In this document: one piece after another, positions 7,082 through 14,821 of the stretch | Layout: each line of letters starts with the position of its first letter | Numbering within the stretch: position 1 is the stretch's first letter | From: Candidatus Sigynarchaeota archaeon | GTDB taxonomy: Archaea > Asgardarchaeota > Lokiarchaeia > Sigyniarchaeales > Sigyniarchaeaceae | Assembly (NCBI GenBank): GCA_030587525.1 | Contig: JAUQYW010000355.1 | Span: 1-32,535, forward strand | DNA: 32,535 bases | Direction: 5' to 3' | Program-made: the position numbers and the translations under genes | The notes under the pieces: model-generated | What the model saw: the letters and a program-made list of their open reading frames with translations, nothing else | Database searches by the model: none | What the model was told of the DNA's origin: nothing

Positions 7082-8470
7082 ATGGACGTCATCAATCCCA
7101 TGTACCGGCTCCCGCCGGAGAAACTACCGAAGACCTATTTGAACCTGGCGGTTCACTTGGGCTATCAATTGCCATTGATTAGCCCGATGACCTTGAAACC
7201 TGCCACGCCCGAGGAGGCACTAATGATTTTCCCTGCGGGCGTAGTACAACAAGAAATGAATTTCAAGGACAAGGAGATTCCGATCGAGGATGAACTCCGC
7301 GCCGCGTATTATTATGCGCAACGCCCGACTCCTCTCCATCGTGCTTTGCGCCTTGAAAAGGCTCTCGGTGTCGACAGTGACAAGATCAAGATATTCTACA
7401 AGAACGAGTCAGTGTCGCCCACTGGAAGTCACAAGACGAACACCGCCCTTGCTCAAGTGTATTACGCGAAGAAGCAAGGGATCAAGGCAATTGCAACCGA
7501 AACCGGCGCAGGGCAGTGGGGATCAGCGCTCGCCTATGCTTGCGCATTGTTCGGGATCGAATGCCGGGTCTACATGGTCCGGGCATCGTACCGCCAGAAA
7601 CCCTACCGCGGCATTCTCATGCGAACGTACGGCGCCAAAGTTGTCGAGTCGCCGTCCAACATCACGGATATCGGCAAGAAATTCCTTGAAAAGGATGCAA
7701 ACCATCCAGGATCGCTCGGTATCGCGATTTCCGAGGCTGTCGAAGACGTGATCAAGCACAACGACACCACCCGGTATTCCCTCGGTTCGGTCATCAATGC
7801 GGTTCTCTTGCACCAGACCATCGTCGGCCAGGAGGCAAAGATGCAGATGGAAATGGCGAAGGAATATCCAGACGTCGTCATCGGATGCCATGGTGGTGGC
7901 TCGAACTTTTTCGGCGCTTCATCGGCATTTCTTGTCGACAAGATCGAGGGCAAGAAAAATCCCACGATCATCGCTGCCGAGGCAGCAGCCGCGCCGAAGC
8001 TGACGAGAGGAGTTTACGCGTTCGATTATGGAGACTCAGGCCACATGGCGCCGATTGCCAAGATGTACACGGTCGGCAGCGACTTTGTCCCGGCTCCCGT
8101 GCACGCGGGTGGTTTGCGGTACCATGGTGCAGCAATGCTCGTCTCTCTCGCGTTGAACAAGAAACTCATCAGTGCTGTTGCATTTAAGCAAACCGACATC
8201 ATCAAGGCCGGAATCCTCTTCGCCAAATCCGAGGGCTTCATTCCCGCGCCCGAGTCGTGCCACGCGATCCTCGAGGCAATCAACCAGGCCAAGGCCGCGA
8301 AGGACAAGAAGGAAAAGAAGGTTATCTTCTTCAACTGCAGCGGCCACGGGTACTTCGACATGGCAGCCTATGGCGATTTTCTCGATGGGAAACTCCTCGA
8401 TTACGAGCTTTCGGACAAGAGCATCAAGGAATCCATCGCGAAGCTCCCGAAGATCGAGGGCTTCCAATAA
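7082..8470 (+). CDS. trpB: Tryptophan synthase beta chain, TrpB2 type
   Basis: 462 residues; TrpB2 enzymes are longer than TrpB1 (about 400). The enzyme condenses indole with serine, or in some TrpB2 proteins phosphoserine, using pyridoxal phosphate. Visible: the TrpB2-type N-terminal extension, RPTPLHRALRLEKAL, the PLP lysine K118 in GSHKTNTA, the catalytic glutamate E140 in ETGAGQWGSA, and the phosphate-binding GGGSNFFG (269-276). No trpA or other trp gene is adjacent, typical of TrpB2, which often acts alone or salvages indole. It has a clear ribosome site (AAAGGT) and a T-rich 3' end. Convergent with the minus-strand gene ending at 8500. Confidence 0.95.
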   Translation: MDVINPMYRLPPEKLPKTYLNLAVHLGYQLPLISPMTLKPATPEEALMIFPAGVVQQEMNFKDKEIPIEDELRAAYYYAQRPTPLHRALRLEKALGVDSDKIKIFYKNESVSPTGSHKTNTALAQVYYAKKQGIKAIATETGAGQWGSALAYACALFGIECRVYMVRASYRQKPYRGILMRTYGAKVVESPSNITDIGKKFLEKDANHPGSLGIAISEAVEDVIKHNDTTRYSLGSVINAVLLHQTIVGQEAKMQMEMAKEYPDVVIGCHGGGSNFFGASSAFLVDKIEGKKNPTIIAAEAAAAPKLTRGVYAFDYGDSGHMAPIAKMYTVGSDFVPAPVHAGGLRYHGAAMLVSLALNKKLISAVAFKQTDIIKAGILFAKSEGFIPAPESCHAILEAINQAKAAKDKKEKKVIFFNCSGHGYFDMAAYGDFLDGKLLDYELSDKSIKESIAKLPKIEGFQ

Positions 8471-8477
8471 TTACAAT

Positions 8478-8494
8478 ATTTTTTCTTTTTTTAT
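8478..8494 (+). terminator. T-tract terminator of trpB2
   Basis: Within 25 bases of the trpB2 stop the + strand reads six T, a C and seven T, then TATATATAC. T runs of this kind are sufficient for archaeal termination. Confidence 0.6.
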
Positions 8495-8499
8495 ATATA

Positions 8500-9192
8500 C
8501 TACTGCTTCCGGCGGGTGCATTTCTCCTTCATCGTGCAATGCTCGCAAGACGACCCGGATTCTTGGCCGAGCGGCCGTGGACCAGCACCCATGATGAAGG
8601 AAGTCGACTTAACGGGGATCATGAGCATGGATGGCTCCAGCCGGACGCCGATCTCCGCGGTTTCCCGCTCGAGCAGGTCAAAAATCACGCGCTGGTCCGC
8701 GACCGCCCATGCCGATTCACCGGGGCCGATCGGGATGCTCGCGTGGTACCCCTTTTTCTCCTTGTAATGGTCGAGCTGGAGCTGCATAACGAGCTGGTCG
8801 CGGACAGCGCCGGCCGCCCACGATGCCATAAGGTCGAGAACGAGCGCGTGGAAGTTCTCGTTTTTCGCGATGTATTCCCTGATTCGCGTTTCCATACCAG
8901 GCCCAATCGTGCACACGCCCGCGACGAGCTCGGTCGCCCCGCACACGACCTTGGTGACGGGGCCGCCACCTATCTTGATCCCGCCTGCAAGGATGACCTT
9001 GTCTTGGGCGATACCATCGATGGAAAACGTGTTCCACGCGGCGATGGGCCTCGCGAGCTCGGCGAGCTCTCGCTTGGCGGTGTTGTATATCTCCAGGTTG
9101 CGGGGGGATTTCAGCACCCGATCTGCTTGCTTTCCGAGATGCATCTTGAAGACAGCCTCGTCGGGTTCGAGGTCGAAGTTGGTCTCGATCAC
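8500..9192 (-). CDS. B12-methionine-synthase-activation-domain-like protein
   Basis: 230 residues from GTG 9192. The sequence resembles free-standing versions of the cobalamin-dependent methionine synthase activation domain: an N-terminal helical segment, a central IKIGGGPVTKVVCGATELVAGVCTIG strand region, then IPIGPGESAWAVADQRVIFDLL and a closing LEPSMLMIPVKSTSFIMGAG, which corresponds to the SAM-binding end of that domain. Such proteins are thought to help reactivate or methylate corrinoid proteins. Unusually for MetH itself, it ends in a cysteine cluster, C216-x2-C219-x5-C225, suited to binding iron-sulfur or zinc. It lies 71 bases after the LeuA-family gene, same strand, perhaps in its transcript. 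No clear ribosome site precedes the GTG, and the frame stays open upstream with a hydrophobic stretch, so the start is uncertain. Confidence 0.6.
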   Translation of the reverse strand: MIETNFDLEPDEAVFKMHLGKQADRVLKSPRNLEIYNTAKRELAELARPIAAWNTFSIDGIAQDKVILAGGIKIGGGPVTKVVCGATELVAGVCTIGPGMETRIREYIAKNENFHALVLDLMASWAAGAVRDQLVMQLQLDHYKEKKGYHASIPIGPGESAWAVADQRVIFDLLERETAEIGVRLEPSMLMIPVKSTSFIMGAGPRPLGQESGSSCEHCTMKEKCTRRKQ

Positions 9193-9263
9193 ATGGGCTA
9201 GAATGGCGCCGAGTTGAAAAATAAGGAGGGAAAAAACCAGGATGCAAGAAATTCGGTTCGTGA

Positions 9264-10883
9264 CTAGATGCTGGGCTTCGCTTCCGCGGTGTCATGCGCC
9301 GTGCCGTTCGTTTTCTTGCGCATCTTCATGAGCTTGTTGAGGGCATTCATGACCGCTTGCACGCTCGACATGACGATGTCCTCGTGCGCTGCATTGCCGG
9401 AAACGACGATGCCATTCTCGTCCTTGATCTTGATCGTGGTGACCCCGAGGGCATCGGTACCGCCAGTGACAGCCTCGATCTCGTACTCCATGAGCTCGAT
9501 CTTGCCGATCTCCTTGAATGTCTTGAGGATGGCCTTGACCGCGGCGTCAACCGGGCCGACCCCGATCGACGAGTCGATGCGCTGCTCCCAGCCGTCATCG
9601 AGGCGCACGCGGATCTTCGCCGTCGCTGTCGGCGTGACCGAGCCCGTGAGCACCGTGAGCTCATCGAGGATGACGGTCTTATCTTGCTGGGCCAGGCGGC
9701 CGGTCACATCGTTCGCGATGGTGATCAAGTCGATGTCGCCGATCTTCTTGCGCTTGTCGCCGAGTGCTTTCAACCGCTCGAAAATATCCGTGAATTGCTC
9801 TTGCGTGCAGGTCACGCCGAGCTCGTCAAGCTTGGCCTTGAGCGAGTGGCTGCCCGTATGCTTGCCGATCGTGATGGACTGCGCGACGATGTCCGCCAGC
9901 TCGTCGGAACGGGGATAGCCGATCAGCTCCGGCGTGAGCGGCTCGTACGTGCGCGGGTTCTGGATGACAGCATGCGCGTGAATGCCGGATTCGTGCCGGA
10001 ACGCGTTTTTGCCGATGAGCGGAAACTGGACCGGGATCTTGATGTTGGAAAATCGTTCGATGAGCTTTGACGTCTTGTACAGCTCCTTGTACTTGATGGA
10101 CGTCTTCGCGCCGTAAAGCGCATACAACGCCGTCGCCACTTGCTCGAACGACGCGTTGCCTGCGCGCTCGCCGATGCCCAGGAAGGTCGTGTGCACGACT
10201 TCCGCGCCATTTTCAATGCCCGCAAGCGAGTTGGCAACCGCCAGCCCGAAGTCATTGTGGCAATGCACGCAGATCTTCACGTCTTTGGGCAAGGCCTCGC
10301 GGTTCTTGGAGACGACGTAACCAAACGCTTTTGGCGTCGTCGTGCCAACCGTGTCGGGAATGTTGATGCGCGTGGCGCCGGCTTGCACGGCGGTCAGGTT
10401 GGCCTTGATCAAGAAATCTAGGTCGGTCCGCGTGGCATCCTCCGCCGAAAACTCGACCACGTTGAAATGAGATTTGGCATAGGCCACCATCTCCGTGATC
10501 TTGGCGATGACTTGCTCGCGGGTCATTTTGAGCTTGTCACGCAAGTGCAGGTCGGACGTGGCGATGAACACGTGGATCGCGTTCATGTCGGCCGCGACGA
10601 CGTCGTCGATGTCCTTCTTGTTTAGCCGGGCAAGCCCGATGACTTGCGCCTTCAAGCCGAGGTGGGATATCTGCTTGCACGCCTCGAAATCACCTTTCGA
10701 GACGACGGGCATTCCCGCCTCGATGATATCGATGCCCAGCGTGTCAAACTGCTGGGCAATTTTCAACTTCTCGTCCAGGGTAAACGATACTTCCGGGGTC
10801 TGTTCCCCGTCGCGCATCGTCGTGTCAAAGAAGTAGACGTGTTCCGGTAACTTGGAACGTACCAGTTCTATGTGTGGGGACAC
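9264..10883 (-). CDS. leuA: 2-isopropylmalate synthase / citramalate synthase family
   Basis: 539 residues from GTG 10883. Homologues condense acetyl-CoA with 2-ketoisovalerate (LeuA, leucine path) or pyruvate (CimA, isoleucine path). The DRE-TIM barrel motifs are present: [17 protein letters not shown] at the N-terminus (catalytic Arg, metal Asp), [38 protein letters not shown], the metal site [15 protein letters not shown] and [16 protein letters not shown]-like (here [16 protein letters not shown]). A C-terminal regulatory domain of about 120 residues ([12 protein letters not shown]...[12 protein letters not shown]) suggests feedback control by the end-product amino acid. LeuA and CimA cannot be separated safely by eye; [12 protein letters not shown] leans toward LeuA. 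The start codon sits in a hairpin and the gene has a long leader (separate entries). Confidence 0.85.
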   Translation of the reverse strand: MSPHIELVRSKLPEHVYFFDTTMRDGEQTPEVSFTLDEKLKIAQQFDTLGIDIIEAGMPVVSKGDFEACKQISHLGLKAQVIGLARLNKKDIDDVVAADMNAIHVFIATSDLHLRDKLKMTREQVIAKITEMVAYAKSHFNVVEFSAEDATRTDLDFLIKANLTAVQAGATRINIPDTVGTTTPKAFGYVVSKNREALPKDVKICVHCHNDFGLAVANSLAGIENGAEVVHTTFLGIGERAGNASFEQVATALYALYGAKTSIKYKELYKTSKLIERFSNIKIPVQFPLIGKNAFRHESGIHAHAVIQNPRTYEPLTPELIGYPRSDELADIVAQSITIGKHTGSHSLKAKLDELGVTCTQEQFTDIFERLKALGDKRKKIGDIDLITIANDVTGRLAQQDKTVILDELTVLTGSVTPTATAKIRVRLDDGWEQRIDSSIGVGPVDAAVKAILKTFKEIGKIELMEYEIEAVTGGTDALGVTTIKIKDENGIVVSGNAAHEDIVMSSVQAVMNALNKLMKMRKKTNGTAHDTAEAKPSI

Positions 10884-10893
10884 GTATATGTCC
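10878..10893 (-). promoter_or_regulatory. Hairpin enclosing the leuA ribosome site and start codon
   Basis: On the minus strand the sequence AAAGGACATATACGTGTCC carries the ribosome site (AAAGGA) and the GTG start. GGACA (10893-10889) pairs with TGTCC (10882-10878) across a 6-base loop, so the stem buries part of both. A translational switch is possible; a 5-bp stem alone would be only marginally stable. Confidence 0.4.
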
Positions 10894-10951
10894 TTTTTTT
10901 CGGGATTTTTACCCGAGAAAGGGATCGCCTGTCACCGATGTTCACTAATCC

Positions 10952-10968
10952 TTGCATCGTCGATGCAA
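10952..10968. promoter_or_regulatory. Perfect 17-bp palindrome, candidate leuA operator
   Basis: TTGCATCG-T-CGATGCAA: perfect 8-bp arms around one base, 69 bp before the leuA start. A TATA-like GTTTAAAAAG (minus strand, 11012-11021) would start transcription near 10990, so the dyad would lie just inside the transcribed region, a repressor-like place. Lrp-family regulators commonly control such genes in archaea; which protein binds here is unknown. Confidence 0.5.
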
Positions 10969-10973
10969 TGTTT

Positions 10974-10993
10974 TGACCGGGGTTGCACGGTCA
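10974..10993. promoter_or_regulatory. Second dyad at the predicted leuA transcription start
   Basis: TGACCG (10974-10979) and CGGTCA (10988-10993) are perfect 6-bp arms with an 8-base spacer, five bases from the 17-bp palindrome. It overlaps the position where transcription from the TATA-like box at 11012-11021 should begin. Confidence 0.4.
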
Positions 10994-11057
10994 CGATACC
11001 ACATGAAGAATGCTTTTTAAACGATCACAAAAATTCGGGAACCTTGCCCGGGATCGA

Positions 11058-11156
11058 CTATGCGCGGCAGCCGGTGCCGCTGATATTGCGACACATCACG
11101 ATGACCATACCGCCATAGAACACATGGTAAATGACATAAATGCGCGCGGTCGGCAT
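11058..11156 (-). CDS. Possible 32-residue leader ORF upstream of leuA
   Basis: An ATG at 11156 opens 32 codons ending TAG at 11060-11058. A TATA box (minus strand TTATAT, 11183-11178) lies about 24 bases before the ATG, the spacing of a leaderless archaeal mRNA. The peptide is rich in isoleucine and valine (eight of 32: MPTARIYVIYHVFYGGMVIV...). After its stop comes a 4-bp GC stem (CGGG-CAAGGTT-CCCG, about 11049-11035) and a run of five T, then the promoter-like region of leuA. This could be a small membrane peptide or a control peptide for leuA; coding by chance cannot be excluded. Confidence 0.3.
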   Translation of the reverse strand: MPTARIYVIYHVFYGGMVIVMCRNISGTGCRA

Positions 11157-11247
11157 ACTACTGTTTGCGCTGCAGCCATATAAGACCAAGGAGAAGGGGA
11201 GCGGCGGGAAGATATCAACAGGTCTAGTAGAGACTCCAGCTACATCA

Positions 11248-11382
11248 TTATAGCGGGAGTATAAACTGGCACGACGCACACCGTTCCGTATTGGCGGTAT
11301 TCCAGGCCCCGCAATTCGAGCACCACGAGACCCCGCACATGGGACAACGCTTGTTATACATCGCGCCTTGAGCGTGCAACAT
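11248..11382 (-). CDS. 44-residue triple-CxxC zinc-ribbon peptide
   Basis: On the minus strand an ATG at 11382 opens 44 codons to TAA. The peptide has three CxxC knuckles, CPMC, CSNC and CASC, in a 24-residue core beginning at MYNKRCPMC, the density expected of a small zinc ribbon or rubredoxin-like knuckle protein. A second ATG at 11361 (37 residues) has AAGG four bases before it and may be the true start. It begins 39 bases after the stop of the GTPase gene on the same strand, so the two probably form an operon. Function unknown; zinc binding is inferred from the cysteine pattern. Too short for standard gene callers, but the pattern is unlikely by chance. Confidence 0.6.
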   Translation of the reverse strand: MLHAQGAMYNKRCPMCGVSWCSNCGAWNTANTERCASCQFILPL

Positions 11383-11421
11383 TTACTCGTTGAAAAGGAG
11401 ATTGGTTCCAGATTTGGCGCT

Positions 11422-12105
11422 TTAGAGATCCTTGACTTCCTTCGACATCGTGGGCTTGAGCTTCTTCGGCGCCGCGCCTTGACCGAAAGTCTGGTACAAG
11501 CCAGTGCGGCGGGCGCACTCGGTGAAGGCGCGGTACACGTTCTGCGCCGACGGCATGATGGCGATGCTCGGATAAATGATGGGGTTCCACATGTTCAGGT
11601 CGTGGCCCGGCGGATACCAGAGGTTTTCTTGCTGCAAGAGCTCCTCGACCTCTTGCATCGTTAGGACGTTTTCGAGGTCAACCTTGTTCAGCATGACGAT
11701 GAGCGGGATGCGCGTGATGAGGTCCTCGCCAGCGACCGAACGGAGCTCCTTGAGGCTGTCGACGTTGTCCTCCCAGCGGTCGCGCTGGCCATCGAAGACG
11801 AAGATGACGCCATCAGTGCCCATAAAGATCTTCTTTCGGAGGGGGCTGAAACGAGCTTGGCCTGCTACGGTGTAGACGTGGAAGAAGATAGAATCCTTTT
11901 TGGTGCTTTGAAATACTCCTCGGTCGAAGTACAAGGTACTTCCGCTAGCCATGGCGATTTTGACCAGGTTTCCAGTCGGCCGGACATCCATTTTCTCCTT
12001 CTCGGTAATGTGGTACAGCGTGTCAACGGCGGTCGTCTTCCCGCTCGCCGCTGAGCCCCAATACAAGATCTTGATGAACACTTTGTTATCGGATACTCGA
12101 ACCAA
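11422..12105 (-). CDS. Small Ras-like GTPase (MglA/Arf-like)
   Basis: 227 residues from a TTG start with GGTGAG 8 bases upstream and TATATATA at 12147-12154. Motifs: P-loop GSAASGKT (17-24), a G3 of TVAGQ (79-83) where Ras has DTAGQ, and NKVD (140-143). The T-V-x-G-Q form, lacking the metal-contacting aspartate, is typical of MglA and related prokaryotic small GTPases, which use a different switch mechanism. A 40-residue C-terminal tail ends in a Lys-rich, Pro-containing stretch. Asgard genomes carry many such GTPases, mostly of unknown partners. It is followed by a tiny triple-CxxC gene. No lipid-attachment cysteine is seen at the C-terminus. Confidence 0.85.
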   Translation of the reverse strand: MVRVSDNKVFIKILYWGSAASGKTTAVDTLYHITEKEKMDVRPTGNLVKIAMASGSTLYFDRGVFQSTKKDSIFFHVYTVAGQARFSPLRKKIFMGTDGVIFVFDGQRDRWEDNVDSLKELRSVAGEDLITRIPLIVMLNKVDLENVLTMQEVEELLQQENLWYPPGHDLNMWNPIIYPSIAIMPSAQNVYRAFTECARRTGLYQTFGQGAAPKKLKPTMSKEVKDL

Positions 12106-12772
12106 GTTAAACGCTCACCATGTTATGGATATCCCGCTTGTCTCGATATATATACGATTTCGCCGCCCGAACTTCAGACACGTGAAACTGTGAATCCTCG
12201 TCTCGCCGAAATGCGATCGTGAAATCTATCGTGTATCGCCGTATAAAGTACCGTTACTAGTATTAACACGGTTAAAAATAAAAGTTTATGCCACAAACAC
12301 GTCATGAATTGCGTGTAACGATCTATGGAAAACTATCGGCTTGTAAGTTCATTCACCCGTGCCAAATACCCGGCGATGCTGCGATTGAACCCGGATGCAA
12401 GGATGACATCGGATGCACGACGGCGTTCTCGTGGCAGATCTCGCCGATCCGTGAAAAATTTTAATTTTTGATGAAATCCAAAAAGGATGCCATGCAAAAA
12501 TAAACTTTGTCTTCTTTTTTAACAATCTTTAATATATGAATCCTTTGAATATGAATCATCGATGTATTATGAGATCTTCACAAGAACGTCGTAAGTATGC
12601 TTGCTTTGCATAAAGACGATTTAAATTTTTTAATTATTGTTATTTTGCTAAATTCTGAATCATTATATTGTTAGCATGAGTATTTATTCATGGCAAAAAA
12701 CGTGTCTATAGCATTTACGGATTAATGATGAGAAATGACCTGTATAAAAATGCCTAATTCTAAATCTGGTGA
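12106..12772. promoter_or_regulatory. 667-bp AT-rich gap between GTPase and membrane-protein genes
   Basis: The GTPase end has TATATATA (12147-12154), giving a leader of about 20 bases. The other end has TATAAAAA at 12743-12750, 27 bp before ATG 12773, so the membrane-protein mRNA should be leaderless. In between there is a GC-richer patch with nested inverted repeats (CGGAT and ATCCG around GGCG and CGCC, about 12411-12451) followed by A/T runs, which might be a terminator-like or RNA structure. A 48-codon + frame at 12325-12471 was considered and not accepted. The rest is strongly AT-rich with no feature I can name. Confidence 0.45.
12743..12750 (+). promoter_or_regulatory. TATA box of the 646-residue membrane protein gene
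   Basis: TATAAAAA centred 27 bp before ATG 12773, with no ribosome site between; the mRNA should be leaderless. Confidence 0.5.
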
Positions 12773-14713
12773 ATGAAAATGTCTAGTGCTGATTTTTCGA
12801 GATTGACAAAGAAGTATCAAGCTTTCCTGCTAATTCATGGTTTTTGTAAAAGTTCATGGTTACTTCTCTCATTTACTCTTCAAATACTCACGTTTATCGA
12901 GGCTTACGAGCTCCATTTCTATCCGGCGATCTTGTGGCAGCATATGCTCCTGATTTCTGCCTTATGCGTATTGAATATCTGGTCCATCTATTACAGCGCC
13001 CGTCTTTCTGCACAATTCCTTCTTCTCTTTCTCTGGGTAGTTGATATTTTTTTCCAGGGGGCTCTTCCCGCAGATTTTGCAAGATTATTTCCTGAATATG
13101 CTAGTTATGCAGGTTTCTCGCTCACATGGCTGATATTTATGGCAATTGGAATCGTGAGCTTCCTCTTCATCTTCGTAATTTCCTTCCAACACTACTTTTC
13201 TGGCCTTTTACATCGAAAAAGTCATAAATATCGAGATAGTGTAGTTTCTGCGACTTTACGTCCACATCAAGAGAGTATCAAAAATAGATTCATCAATTAC
13301 CGAAGTTTTTTAAAGAAATTTCTCCTGTTGAAGAGAAATTGGATCGTGATTGGAATACTCTTCATCATGTTACCGGTGACGTGGCTCCTTCGTGTGGGAA
13401 TTTTCCAATATGATGCGATGATTATTAACCCAACGGGAGAGATTCGGCTTAGTAATGGAAGAATTGCCCAACCTTCCCAACCGGGCACGATGGAACTGGG
13501 ATGTTGGGGCGGAATTCCACCATTCCCAAACGTGACTAACTGGAAAAACGTCACGCAATATTATACATTGCCAAATTCGAGCGTTGTTCGCCCCGATCTC
13601 GATTTAATTCTGACCAAACTTGGTTCAGTGAAGTATGCACCCATTATTTCAATTGGAAATGAAACCACGGTAGGATCTCTTTCCGAATATGAACCTGTAG
13701 TCACCTTATGGGCTTCTTATGGGCTTCGTCTCTGTTTCTGCATTTGCACTGTCGGATTTCAAACATCTCGCACGATGTTCCAGTGGTGTGACATTGCCCA
13801 TCGAGTTCTGGACTGGGTACAAGCCCGAAATCTAACAACCATCGTTATAGGAGCAGACATGGAAGCAGCTTCTCCCTGGTATGTCCCAGGATCCGTCTGG
13901 AGCAGCGTTCCCGAACATGGCTTTCCCACGATACCGTATGCAATTGATACAGAATTTGATGATGCCGTTCGGGCCTATTTCGAAGAGATGGCAGCCCGTG
14001 CAGATTCACTTGGCGTTGATTTGTGGGCATGTCCCGCAGCAGTTGCGATTTACGATCATGTTGACTCCGATAATGACCTGGCATTAAATGAATGGCAAAC
14101 GGATTTCTGGAATGGATGGGATCGACTTCAACCTCAACTATATACTAGTTTGGGAGGAATCAACAGGGAACTCATGCACTTGCCGGTGGAATATGCAATT
14201 GATGCAAGGAATCGGGTAATGCCTTGCTTGTCGCCACAAAGCACGTTGGAGGAACTTGTTGCAGCGGCGCGACTATGCCGGCTTTATGGATGCGCTGGTA
14301 TCAATTACTGGCCGGGTTATTATTCGTGCACCAGTTCATACCACGGTTTATTCAATGAATATGGAAATGATTCTTGCCAGGTCGGTTTTACAGGAATTTT
14401 TGCAATCATTGATGAATTAAACAGGCCATTAGAAGATCTAGAGCCCATAAGTATCCGGACCGCCGTGATGCCAGACGAAACAATATCCCATTTCATCGAT
14501 AAACTCCACGGGGACCGATTTCTGGTGAGTGCAGATATAGGGCGGGACCTTGTAATGAATTTCGGTAGAAATGGCACGTTTGTATTCCTGCTCTTCATTA
14601 ATGGACTTCTTCTCCTGATGATTTGTATGAAATTATTCCCCACGCGTGCGTCAATTTCGCCTGGTAATCGACATGATGCTGTAAAACCTATGGAAAGCCC
14701 AACAAAACCATGA
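12773..14713 (+). CDS. Polytopic membrane protein with a large TIM-barrel-like ectodomain
   Basis: 646 residues. Four hydrophobic spans lie in residues 18-142, a fifth at 190-212, then a hydrophilic domain of about 390 residues and a last span near 606-628, followed by a short tail. Strand-helix alternation in the large domain (IISIGN, LRLCFCICTV, TTIVIGADMEAA, GVDLWACPAA, LQPQLYTS, VMPCLSP, CAGINYWPGYY) suggests an (alpha/beta)8 barrel, with acidic D362 and E364 at a strand end as in many glycosidases; no family could be named. By the neighbours (GH2, GH29 and lectin-like genes) it probably acts on surface sugars. The codon use is AT-richer than the flanking genes. The last span before the domain resembles that of the GH2 protein (L-F-x-x-x-W pattern), hinting at a shared anchor. 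Confidence 0.7.
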   Translation: MKMSSADFSRLTKKYQAFLLIHGFCKSSWLLLSFTLQILTFIEAYELHFYPAILWQHMLLISALCVLNIWSIYYSARLSAQFLLLFLWVVDIFFQGALPADFARLFPEYASYAGFSLTWLIFMAIGIVSFLFIFVISFQHYFSGLLHRKSHKYRDSVVSATLRPHQESIKNRFINYRSFLKKFLLLKRNWIVIGILFIMLPVTWLLRVGIFQYDAMIINPTGEIRLSNGRIAQPSQPGTMELGCWGGIPPFPNVTNWKNVTQYYTLPNSSVVRPDLDLILTKLGSVKYAPIISIGNETTVGSLSEYEPVVTLWASYGLRLCFCICTVGFQTSRTMFQWCDIAHRVLDWVQARNLTTIVIGADMEAASPWYVPGSVWSSVPEHGFPTIPYAIDTEFDDAVRAYFEEMAARADSLGVDLWACPAAVAIYDHVDSDNDLALNEWQTDFWNGWDRLQPQLYTSLGGINRELMHLPVEYAIDARNRVMPCLSPQSTLEELVAAARLCRLYGCAGINYWPGYYSCTSSYHGLFNEYGNDSCQVGFTGIFAIIDELNRPLEDLEPISIRTAVMPDETISHFIDKLHGDRFLVSADIGRDLVMNFGRNGTFVFLLFINGLLLLMICMKLFPTRASISPGNRHDAVKPMESPTKP

Positions 14714-14821
14714 TTATTATGCCACAATCAAGCCATCTGCTACATTCCATGTTCATACTGATAATGTAACGTTCCATGTTCATACCGTCTCGAGTAGCCG
14801 GGCTGGCTGATAGAAGAAAGG

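Noticed and set aside
11058-11279. Longer 73-codon version of the leader ORF
   Set aside because: Its first part overlaps the end of the triple-CxxC gene and the TATA box; only the 32-codon form fits a promoter.
12325-12471. 48-codon + strand frame (MENYRLVSSFTRAKYPAMLR...) with a TATA-like stretch upstream
   Set aside because: Arg/Ser-rich low-complexity end, no ribosome site and no family likeness; the minus strand of the same stretch reads equally well, so there is no basis to choose coding.
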